Source: Actinomycetota bacterium (GTDB taxonomy: Bacteria > Actinomycetota > Thermoleophilia > Solirubrobacterales > Solirubrobacteraceae). From it: a stretch of DNA of 6,317 nt. Below the pieces are notes generated by a model. It was not told where the DNA came from, searched no databases, and was given only the letters and a program-made list of their open reading frames with translations. The stretch's first letter is position 1, and every line of letters begins with the position of its first letter. The position numbers and the translations under genes were made by a program. Below are positions 1-6,317 of this stretch, piece by piece. Location: assembly GCA_005788585.1 (NCBI GenBank), contig SYBY01000108.1, positions 1 to 6,317 on the forward strand. The letters are read 5' to 3'.

Positions 1-838
1 GTGCCGCACGGCGCTGTGCCGCGTACTGCCGCGCGAAGCCGAGCACGAACAGCGGGTTGTAGCGCGCGTAGCGCTTCCACAGCCGCCGCGGCTCCTGCGC
101 GAGCCGGAACGCCCATTCCAGGCCGAAGCGCTGCAGCAGCGGCGGGGCCTGCGGGACGAGCCCGGCGTGGAAGTCGAACGCGGCGCCGACGCCGACGAGG
201 ACGGGCGCCTGGAGGCGGTCACGCATCGCGTACATCCACTTCTCCTGCTTGGGCACGCCGATGCCGACCCAGACGACGTCGGCTCCGGAGCCGTCGATCA
301 TGTCGACGACCTGCTGCTCCTCCTCGGCGGAGAGATCACGGAACGGCGGGGAGTACCCGCCGACGATCCGCAGGCCCGGGTACTGGCGGCGCAGGTTCAG
401 CGTCAGCTGCACCAGGGCGCCTTCGTTGCGCCCGCCGTAGAGGAAGATCCGCTGTCCGGTGCGCGCCGCGCGCTCGCAGGCCTTCGCCATGAGCGTCGGG
501 CCGTACACGCGGTCGTCGAGCTTGTGGCCCAGCGCATTGAGCGCCCACACGATCGGTTGCCCGTCGGGCACGGTCATCGAGGAGGCGAGGACGGCGCGCT
601 CCAGGCCGGGGTCCTCGCCGAACGCCATGATCGTGTGGACCGCCGCGACGCAGACGTAGCCGTGCGCCTGGGCGGCGACCATGCCGTCGATCCAGTCCAG
701 CGTCCGCTCGTAGTCCGTGAGCGCGACCGGAACCCCGAGGATCTCCGCCTTGGCGGGCAGCGCTGGAGCCGCCGGCAGCGACGCGGGCGCTACGGGCGAG
801 GTCGCCGCGGTGCTGGCAGTGGGGGGATCGGTGGCCAT
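1..838 (-). CDS. WecG/TagA/CpsF family (GT26) glycosyltransferase, 3' end beyond the window
   Basis: The reverse strand reads as 279 codons from ATG at 838-836, open to the left edge, so the C-terminus is missing. Family role: membrane-associated transfer of a sugar (ManNAc, ManNAcA or similar) from a nucleotide sugar to a polyprenyl-diphosphate-linked acceptor, an early step in surface glycan assembly. Seen in order: an Ala/Pro/Ser/Thr-rich N-terminal tail (residues 1-30), EILGVPV at 32-38, VAAVHTIM at 64-71 (the substrate-loop region), PDGQPIVWAL at 91-100 with the expected catalytic Asp92, WVGIGVPKQEKWM at 190-202, VGVGAAFDFHAG at 215-226, and the C-terminal appendage with LEWAFRLAQEPRRLWKRY around 240-257. 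That appendage mediates membrane docking in TagA. The usual TxN motif near residue 65 is replaced by AAVHT. The start is the only ATG ahead of the domain; no Shine-Dalgarno is visible. It is divergent from the gene at 897. The acceptor and donor sugars cannot be told from sequence. Confidence 0.93.
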   Translation of the reverse strand, partial: MATDPPTASTAATSPVAPASLPAAPALPAKAEILGVPVALTDYERTLDWIDGMVAAQAHGYVCVAAVHTIMAFGEDPGLERAVLASSMTVPDGQPIVWALNALGHKLDDRVYGPTLMAKACERAARTGQRIFLYGGRNEGALVQLTLNLRRQYPGLRIVGGYSPPFRDLSAEEEQQVVDMIDGSGADVVWVGIGVPKQEKWMYAMRDRLQAPVLVGVGAAFDFHAGLVPQAPPLLQRFGLEWAFRLAQEPRRLWKRYARYNPLFVLGFARQYAAQRRAA

Positions 839-845
839 TGCTGAT

Positions 846-870
846 ACCAACGCCGCAGCCGGCTGTTGGT
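846..870. promoter_or_regulatory. Candidate operator: imperfect dyad in the divergent gap
   Basis: Exact 6-base inverted arms ACCAAC (846-851) and GTTGGT (865-870) are separated by 13 bases. A second perfect palindrome, CAGCCGGCTG (856-865), is nested with a slightly different centre. The dyad sits in the 58-base gap between divergent genes and covers the expected -35 area of the plus-strand promoter at 884-889, a position that fits a repressor or activator site. Short dyads arise easily in GC-rich DNA, so the regulatory role is only a suggestion. Confidence 0.25.
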
Positions 871-883
871 TTCGTTTCTTCCA

Positions 884-889
884 TAGGCT
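884..889 (+). promoter_or_regulatory. Predicted -10 box (TAGGCT) for a leaderless transcript
   Basis: TAGGCT fits the TANNNT form of actinobacterial -10 elements and ends exactly 7 bases before the GTG at 897. Transcription would then begin at or next to the start codon. No Shine-Dalgarno lies before that GTG, and no convincing -35 is visible. The same spacing recurs at 3936-3941 and 6184-6189. Confidence 0.5.
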
Positions 890-896
890 GCCGGTC

Positions 897-1865
897 GTGG
901 CGCGAGCGCTCATCACCGGCATCGGCGGACAGGACGGTTCCTACCTCGCCGAGTTGCTGGTCGCTAAACAGTACGAGGTCGTGGGGCTGGTACGCCGGGA
1001 CCCGGACGAGGACATCCCCACTTTGCGGGAGGTGGCCAACCGGGTCGAGCTCGTCCGCGGCGACCTCCTGGACCCGGCGTCGCTGCGCCGCGCGATCGCC
1101 GACGTGCGGCCCGACGAGCTCTACCACCTCGCCGCGCCGACGTTCGTCCCGGCCTCCTGGGAGGACCCGACCTCGACGATGGCGGCCATCGCCGGCGCGA
1201 CCTCCACGCTGCTCGCCGCGGTGCTCGAGATCGACCGGTCGATCAAGGTCCACGTCGCGACGTCCAGTGAGATCTTCGGCGACGCGGGCGAGTCGCCCCA
1301 GAACGAGGACTCGCCGTGCCGGCCGCGCGCGCCGTACGGCGTGGCGAAGCTCGCCGCCCACGGGATGGTCCGCGTCATGCGCGCCCATCACGGCCTGTTC
1401 GCGAACTCGGGCATCACGTTCAATCACGAGTCGCCGCGCCGGCCCGACCACTTCCTGCCGCGCAAGGTCACGCGCGGCGCCGCGGCGATCAAGCTCGGCC
1501 AGGCCGACACGCTCGAGCTGGGCTCGATGGACGCGGTGCGCGACTGGTGCCACGCCCGCGACGTCGTGCGCGGCGCGTGGATGGCGCTTCAACACGACGA
1601 GCCCGGGGACTACGTGTTCGCGTCGGGCGTCGGCCGGACGGTCGAGGATCTCGTCACGGCCGCGTTCGCCGTCGTGGATCTCGACTGGCGCGACCATGTG
1701 ACCGTGAACCCGGCGTTCGTGCGGGCTCCGGAGGCCACCGCGCCGGTAGGCGACCCAAGCCGAGCGCGTGAGGTGCTCGGGTGGGAGCTGGAGACGAGCT
1801 TCGAGGAGACGATCGCCGAGATGGTCGCCGCCGACCTCGAGGAGCTCGGCGGACCGTCGCTCTAG
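897..1865 (+). CDS. GDP-mannose 4,6-dehydratase-like extended SDR (divergent paralog)
   Basis: A 322-residue NAD(P)-dependent extended SDR of the GMD family. Seen: Rossmann motif [12 protein letters not shown] (8-19), VRRD at 32-35 (Arg pair typical of NADP binding), LAAPTFVPASW (78-88), SSE at 123-125 as the catalytic Ser/Glu region, YGVAK with Tyr147 and Lys151, the GMD hallmark NHESPRR (176-182), RDWCHARDVV (215-224) and LGWE near 294-297. It is clearly paralogous to the enzyme at 2915-3880 but differs where GMD binds the nucleotide sugar: [10 protein letters not shown] there is RAPEATAPVG here. It could be a second GMD, a GDP-4-keto-6-deoxymannose reductase (its TFVP resembles RMD), or an enzyme for another GDP-sugar. 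The GTG at 897 was chosen because it puts the Rossmann strand at the N-terminus, matches the paralog's length, and follows a TANNNT box by 7 bases. The frame is open further upstream to 717, but that stretch overlaps the divergent gene. Confidence 0.9.
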   Translation: MARALITGIGGQDGSYLAELLVAKQYEVVGLVRRDPDEDIPTLREVANRVELVRGDLLDPASLRRAIADVRPDELYHLAAPTFVPASWEDPTSTMAAIAGATSTLLAAVLEIDRSIKVHVATSSEIFGDAGESPQNEDSPCRPRAPYGVAKLAAHGMVRVMRAHHGLFANSGITFNHESPRRPDHFLPRKVTRGAAAIKLGQADTLELGSMDAVRDWCHARDVVRGAWMALQHDEPGDYVFASGVGRTVEDLVTAAFAVVDLDWRDHVTVNPAFVRAPEATAPVGDPSRAREVLGWELETSFEETIAEMVAADLEELGGPSL

Positions 1866-2905
1866 CGTTCGCGGCGCAGGACGTAGAGGTCCTGGTTGCC
1901 CTCGACCGCGCCGGGCCGGTAGAGCGCGACCGACCAGTCCGGCGTCACTCTGGTCTGGAGCCACTCGGGGGTCATGAATGCCATGCCCCAGCCGGTGGAC
2001 TTGACGCCCCAGTCGCCTTCGTCCTCGGGGAAGACGTCGAAGTACAGGAAGCCGTCGCGGTAGAGGGCCTCGAAGATCGCGCGCTGGTTGGCCTCGCCGT
2101 CGCGGCGGGCGTAGTAGGCGACCGAATGGGTGCCGTGGGTCGTGATGATCAGGTGCCCGCCAGGCCGGATCACGCGGCGCATCTCCTCGAGCCAGCGCAG
2201 TGCAGGGCCCTCGTCGAAGTGCGACCAGATCGAGATTGCGTAGGCGCCGGTCAGCTCACCGTCGGCCAGCTCGGGGAGCGGCGGCTCGAGCGGGCTGGCG
2301 AAGAACTCGATGCCGGGCAGGTGCTCGTCGGCCCAGGCGACGGCGTCCGCGTTGGGGTCGCAGCCCAGCCAGCGGGCCTCGGGCAGTGCGGCGGCCAGCA
2401 CGCGGACGACACGGCCGGACGAGCACCCGAAGTCGAGGATCGCGTCGCCGGGGCCGGGGGCGGCGCCGACGTCGGTGAGCGCGGTGTGCAGCTGCTCGGC
2501 CTGGAGGAGCCCGCCGCCGGCGGCCAGCGGGCCGCTCGCCATGTGGTGGATGTGCTCGGGTGGCTGGGCGTTGCTCAGGCCGACACGCTCCTCGACGCCC
2601 GGGAGCTCGAACCACAGCGCGAACTGGATCGCGTGCGCGCGGCGGCTCTGCTCGTCGGCGTCGGTCCACAGCTCGGGCGGATGGCCCTGCATGACCTCGT
2701 CGAGCCGCCGCAGATCCTCGTCGGTCAGGCGGTCCACGAAGGTGCTGATGACCGGACCGGGCAGCGCACCGACCGGGGCGACGGAACGCTCGGTGAGGTC
2801 GAACGGATACGGCGGAGGGCCGGGCGGGACGGGCTCAGGCGCGATGCGGTGCACCGCGCGGGCGACGGTGCGTCCGCGCGGGCGCCTCCACAGGCTCTCC
2901 AGCAT
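1862..2905 (-). CDS. Class I SAM-dependent methyltransferase with long N-terminal region
   Basis: 347 residues. The SAM-binding Rossmann domain occupies the middle: motif I ILDFGCSSGRVVR (156-168), the acidic post-I residue in GCDPN (181-185, Asp183), IWSHFDEG (226-233), then LEEMRRVIRPGGHLIITTHG (239-258), the usual post-IV helix and strand. About 150 residues precede motif I, including a Pro-rich stretch (23-35) and HIHHMASGPLAAGGG (118-132). About 85 residues follow, rich in aromatics (YFDVF, GWGMAF). The extra segments are unassigned and may hold the substrate site. The start ATG lies 9 bases after the upstream dehydratase gene's stop, with AGAGGGA just before it, so the two genes are almost certainly co-transcribed. 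This suggests methylation of a sugar or glycan made from the dehydratase product. The target atom (O, N or C) is unknown. Its stop shares CTAG with the converging gene's stop. Confidence 0.9.
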   Translation of the reverse strand: MLESLWRRPRGRTVARAVHRIAPEPVPPGPPPYPFDLTERSVAPVGALPGPVISTFVDRLTDEDLRRLDEVMQGHPPELWTDADEQSRRAHAIQFALWFELPGVEERVGLSNAQPPEHIHHMASGPLAAGGGLLQAEQLHTALTDVGAAPGPGDAILDFGCSSGRVVRVLAAALPEARWLGCDPNADAVAWADEHLPGIEFFASPLEPPLPELADGELTGAYAISIWSHFDEGPALRWLEEMRRVIRPGGHLIITTHGTHSVAYYARRDGEANQRAIFEALYRDGFLYFDVFPEDEGDWGVKSTGWGMAFMTPEWLQTRVTPDWSVALYRPGAVEGNQDLYVLRRER

Positions 2906-2909
2906 CCGG

Positions 2910-2914
2910 TCCCT

Positions 2915-2916
<2 letters not shown>
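2910..2916 (-). promoter_or_regulatory. Shine-Dalgarno of the methyltransferase gene (AGAGGGA)
   Basis: On the reverse strand AGAGGGA overlaps the TAG stop (2917-2915) of the dehydratase gene and leaves 4 bases before ATG at 2905-2903. It fixes the methyltransferase start and suggests translational coupling. It is the clearest Shine-Dalgarno in the window and belongs to an operon-internal gene. Confidence 0.7.
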
Positions 2917-3895
<979 letters not shown>

Positions 3896-3935
3896 GTGGC
3901 TGGCGCGCGAACGTGTCGTCTGGAGGGCGACCACG

Positions 3936-3941
3936 TAGGGT
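3936..3941 (+). promoter_or_regulatory. Predicted -10 box (TAGGGT) for a leaderless transcript of the FkbM gene
   Basis: TAGGGT ends exactly 7 bases before ATG at 3949. The AGGG inside it could instead be read as a weak Shine-Dalgarno 8 bases from the ATG, so the case is less clean than at 884 and 6184. Either reading supports the 3949 start. No clear -35 is seen. Confidence 0.4.
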
Positions 3942-3948
3942 GGCGCGG

Positions 3949-4695
3949 ATGAACACGCGGCGAGCGGTGAAGCAGGGTCTGCGGCGCGTCGGCCTCGACG
4001 ACGCGGTGCGCAAAGCCGAGGAGAACTGGCCTTCCAAGCAGCTGCGGCGGGAGAAGCGCGACAACCGCCACGCGGCCGCGATGCTCGCCGCGCTCGTGGG
4101 CCCGGACGACCACTGCGTCGATGTCGGTGCGCACAAAGGCGACGTGCTGCGGCAGTTCGTCCGGCTCGCGCCGAACGGGCGCCACGTGGCGTTCGAGCCG
4201 GTTCCGTCGCTGTTCGAGGGCCTCGAGGCGGAGTTCGCCTCCGCGCCGGTCGAGCTGCACCGCGTCGCGCTGTCCGACGCCGACGGCGAAGCGGAGTTCA
4301 CGTTCTACCCCGAGCACCCCGGCCTGAGCGGACTCGGGGAGGCCGCGGTCCCGGCCGACGCGCCGCGCGAGCGCTTCACCGTCCCGATCCGCCGGCTCGA
4401 CGATGTCCTCGCCGACCACCCCGCGCCGTCGCTCATCAAGATCGACGTCGAGGGCGCCGAACTCGGTCTGCTGCGCGGCGCCGAGCAGACGCTGGCGCGG
4501 GCGAAGCCGGCGATCCTGATCGAGCACGGGGTGCACGCGGCCCGCGCGTTCGGCGCCACGTCGGAGGACATCTTCGACGCGCTCACCGCGCCCGGGCTGC
4601 GCGTGTTCGACATGGACGGTGACGGCCCGTACGAGCGCGCGCGGTTCGCCCACGCGGTCGCCGCGGGCGAACGCTGGAACTGGCTCGTCCGCTGA
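3949..4695 (+). CDS. FkbM family SAM-dependent methyltransferase
   Basis: 248 residues, normal for a single-domain FkbM protein. Members are O-methyltransferases acting on sugars, polyketides and glycan chain ends; here a sugar of the surface glycan is the likely target (inference). Seen: a basic N-terminal helix (1-40, many Arg/Lys) that may contact membrane or acceptor, motif I CVDVGAHKGDVLRQF (56-70), the post-I acidic residue in AFEPVPSLFEGL (81-92, Glu83), VALSDADGEAEFTFY (106-120), and the diagnostic FkbM block SLIKIDVEGAELGLLRGAE (161-179), followed by PAILIEHG (187-194). The frame stays open upstream to 3865, but starting there would overlap the divergent gmd gene, and the extra residues look non-coding; the ATG at 3949 has a promoter-like box at the right distance. 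The flippase starts 23 bases after its stop, suggesting one transcript. Confidence 0.94.
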   Translation: MNTRRAVKQGLRRVGLDDAVRKAEENWPSKQLRREKRDNRHAAAMLAALVGPDDHCVDVGAHKGDVLRQFVRLAPNGRHVAFEPVPSLFEGLEAEFASAPVELHRVALSDADGEAEFTFYPEHPGLSGLGEAAVPADAPRERFTVPIRRLDDVLADHPAPSLIKIDVEGAELGLLRGAEQTLARAKPAILIEHGVHAARAFGATSEDIFDALTAPGLRVFDMDGDGPYERARFAHAVAAGERWNWLVR

Positions 4696-4718
4696 GCTGA
4701 GCCCGGGTCGCGGCGGCC

Positions 4719-6179
4719 ATGGCCCACGAGGAACCAGACGCCACGCTCGCGGCCATCGAGTCGCGGGAGGCCGGCGGCCGGATCATCCGCGGCGGCCTGA
4801 CGCGCGTCGGTGGCTACGTGCTCGGCACCGGCCTGACGGCGATCGCCTTCGCGCTGCTGCTCCGGCACCTCGGGGTCGCCGACTTCGGCCGCTTCTCGAC
4901 GGTCATCGCGGTGGTGACGATCGCGGCCGGTATCGCCGAGGGCGGGCTGCAGGCGGTCGGCCAGCGGCTCTACGTGCAGGCCGATCCGGCTGCGCGCCGG
5001 CAGGTGCTCGGCGACGTGCTCGGTCTGCGGTTCGTCCTGATCCCGGTCGTCGTGGGTGGCGCGGCGGGCTTCTCGCTGCTGGCCGGCTACGACGAGACGA
5101 TGGTCGTCGGCGCGGTGGTCGCCGGGATCGGCGCGGTGCTGACGCTGGTCGCGGTGACGCTGACAATCCCGCTCTCGGTCGAGCTGCGCAACGGCGCGGT
5201 GACCGCGGTGGAGGTCGCGCGGCAGCTGACGATCTGCGTGGCGATCGCGGTCCTGGTGATCGCGGGCGCGTCGCTCGGCGCGTTCTTCGACGGGTACCTG
5301 GTGGCGGGCGCGGTGATGATCCCGGTGGCGATGGGCTTCGCCGGCCGCGCGCGGATGGCATGGCCGCGGTTCGACCCGGCGGCGTTCCGGCGGCTCGTGC
5401 GCGAGACCGGGCCGCTGGCGATCGCGATCGTCATCAACACGCTGTATCTGAAGCTGCTGATCATCCTCGCGTCGCTGCTGACCGACGAGACCGAGGTGGG
5501 CCTGTTCGCGACCGCATCGCGCATCACCGAGGTGCTCATCGCGGTCCCGATGTTCGTGGCGGGCACGGCGCTGCCGCTGATGACCCACGCGGCCGCGAAC
5601 GACGAGTCGCGGCTGGCCTACGCGGTGCAGCGGATCGCGACCTCGCTGCTGCTGCTGGCCGGCGCGACCACGCTCCTGCTGGTGCTGGCGGCCGAGCCGA
5701 TCATCGACGTGTTCGCCGGGCCGGGCTACGAGGACGCGGTGGGCGTGCTGCAACTCCAGGCGTTCGTGCTGCTCGGGGCGTTCCTCACGCAGACGTGGAT
5801 CTACGCGATCGTCGCGGTGCAGGCCGAGCGTTCGCTGATCTGGGTCAACGTCGTCGGGCTGGTCGCCGTGCTGGGCCTCGGGCTGCTGCTGATCCCGTCG
5901 GATGGGGCGATCGGGGCGTCGATCGCGGCGGTCGCAGGCGAGGTCGTCCTGGCGACGGCGGGGCTCGCCGCGCTGCTGCGCGCCCGCGCCGGTGTGGGGC
6001 CGGCGCTGTGGCCGATGGCGCGCTGCGTGGTCCCGCTCGCGGCAGGGCTGCTGGCGCTGGCGCTGCCGGTCGCGCCGGTGGTCCAGACGGCCGCCGGGCT
6101 CGTGGTGTTCGCGGGGGTCGCGGTGGCGCTCGGGGCGGTCCCGGCGGAGGTGGGGCGTGCGGTGCTGCGGCGCTCGTGA
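4719..6179 (+). CDS. Wzx-like polysaccharide flippase (oligosaccharide flippase / MATE-like MOP superfamily)
   Basis: 486 residues, the usual size of Wzx/RfbX-type transporters. Family role: flips polyprenyl-diphosphate-linked oligosaccharide from the inner to the outer face of the cytoplasmic membrane. Seen: a short hydrophilic N-terminus, then roughly 14 hydrophobic segments, near residues 32-50, 60-80, 103-122, 127-150, 167-186, 191-208, 229-254, 270-288, 307-327, 343-369, 375-393, 399-420, 433-451 and 454-473. Family-typical features include LRHLGVADFGRFS (48-60) after the first segment, GLFATASRITEV (261-272), and FAGPGYEDAVGVLQLQA (332-348), resembling the GxxY..a...l..L block of these transporters. 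Positively charged residues cluster at 207-229 in a predicted inter-half loop. The ATG at 4719 has no visible Shine-Dalgarno or -10 box, so it probably depends on reading-through ribosomes or coupling from the FkbM gene. Substrate specificity cannot be predicted; the neighbours imply a methylated 6-deoxyhexose-containing unit. Confidence 0.92.
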   Translation: MAHEEPDATLAAIESREAGGRIIRGGLTRVGGYVLGTGLTAIAFALLLRHLGVADFGRFSTVIAVVTIAAGIAEGGLQAVGQRLYVQADPAARRQVLGDVLGLRFVLIPVVVGGAAGFSLLAGYDETMVVGAVVAGIGAVLTLVAVTLTIPLSVELRNGAVTAVEVARQLTICVAIAVLVIAGASLGAFFDGYLVAGAVMIPVAMGFAGRARMAWPRFDPAAFRRLVRETGPLAIAIVINTLYLKLLIILASLLTDETEVGLFATASRITEVLIAVPMFVAGTALPLMTHAAANDESRLAYAVQRIATSLLLLAGATTLLLVLAAEPIIDVFAGPGYEDAVGVLQLQAFVLLGAFLTQTWIYAIVAVQAERSLIWVNVVGLVAVLGLGLLLIPSDGAIGASIAAVAGEVVLATAGLAALLRARAGVGPALWPMARCVVPLAAGLLALALPVAPVVQTAAGLVVFAGVAVALGAVPAEVGRAVLRRS

Positions 6180-6183
6180 CGCC

Positions 6184-6189
6184 TAGTAT
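6184..6189 (+). promoter_or_regulatory. Predicted -10 box (TAGTAT) for a leaderless transcript of the terminal methyltransferase
   Basis: TAGTAT is the best -10 match in the window and ends exactly 7 bases before ATG at 6197. No Shine-Dalgarno lies in the 17-base gap after the flippase stop. Any -35 would fall inside the flippase 3' end and is not recognisable. It suggests the gene can be transcribed separately from the FkbM-flippase unit. Confidence 0.55.
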
Positions 6190-6196
6190 CGGCGGC

Positions 6197-6317
6197 ATGT
6201 CCGTCGCCGCGAACCCCAACGACGAGCGCTACTACACCAACGCCCGCCCCGACGTGATCGCGCTGCTGCCGACCCCGGTCGGCCGGGTGCTCGACGTCGG
6301 CTGCGGCGAGGGTGGGA
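6197..6317 (+). CDS. Class I SAM-dependent methyltransferase, N-terminal fragment (3' end beyond the window)
   Basis: Forty codons are visible from ATG to the right edge. After a polar N-terminus with YYTNARPDVIALLP (residues 12-25) comes RVLDVGCGEGG (30-40), a textbook motif I (hh-D-h-G-x-G-x-G) for SAM binding. A tyrosine/aromatic-rich lead-in followed by LLP and motif I is common in glycan-locus methyltransferases, including those fused to a family 2 glycosyltransferase, so the full gene could be single-domain or a fusion. The start is supported by the TANNNT box 7 bases upstream. It lies 17 bases after the flippase stop on the same strand. Confidence 0.85.
   Translation, partial: MSVAANPNDERYYTNARPDVIALLPTPVGRVLDVGCGEGG

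Noticed and set aside
717..896. N-terminal extension of the dehydratase paralog back to 717
   Set aside because: It would overlap the divergent GT26 gene by about 120 bases, the added residues are Ala/Gly-rich without motif, and extended SDRs begin at the Rossmann strand, which fits the GTG at 897.
336..1964. 542-codon minus-strand open frame covering part of the GT26 gene and the whole dehydratase paralog
   Set aside because: It is a GC-driven shadow: the product is Arg/Gly/His-rich without family motifs and conflicts with clear genes on both strands.
4701..4718. CCCGGG-containing stretch between the FkbM gene and the flippase as a terminator
   Set aside because: Only a 6-base palindrome is present, with no stable stem-loop or T-run, and the 23-base gap looks operon-internal.
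4305..5753. 482-codon minus-strand open frame opposite the FkbM and flippase genes
   Set aside because: It has a low-complexity Arg/His/Asp/Gln composition typical of antisense to GC-rich coding sequence. The plus strand encodes a recognisable methyltransferase and a multi-span membrane protein.

Overview
The window is very GC-rich (around 70% by eye) and densely coded. Several gene starts have a TANNNT box just upstream and no Shine-Dalgarno. Both traits suggest a high-GC actinobacterium, and the protein style would suit the Thermoleophilia/Solirubrobacterales. That placement is an inference, because no rRNA or marker gene is present. The content is part of a surface-polysaccharide (EPS or O-antigen-like) locus.

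Layout: (1) 838 to the left edge, minus strand: a WecG/TagA/CpsF (GT26) glycosyltransferase, cut by the window. (2) 897-1865, plus: a divergent paralog of GDP-mannose 4,6-dehydratase. (3) 3880-2915, minus: a short-form GDP-mannose 4,6-dehydratase, followed 9 bases later on the same strand by (4) 2905-1862, a class I SAM methyltransferase with its own Shine-Dalgarno. Genes 2 and 4 converge and their TAG stops share one CTAG. (5) 3949-4695, plus: an FkbM-family methyltransferase. (6) 4719-6179, plus: a Wzx-type polytopic flippase. (7) 6197 to the right edge, plus: the start of another SAM methyltransferase. There is no gene-free stretch over 300 bases. The only gaps of note are the two divergent promoter regions (839-896 and 3881-3948).

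Inferred cooperation: GDP-mannose is converted to GDP-4-keto-6-deoxymannose and perhaps further to a GDP-6-deoxyhexose. The GT26 enzyme adds an early sugar on a lipid carrier, methyltransferases cap or decorate the glycan, and the flippase moves the lipid-linked unit across the membrane. The most interesting non-coding signal is a repeated TANNNT, 7 bases, start codon arrangement at three gene starts. It implies leaderless transcripts and supplies the start-site choices. No mobile element, CRISPR array, tRNA or rRNA was seen.
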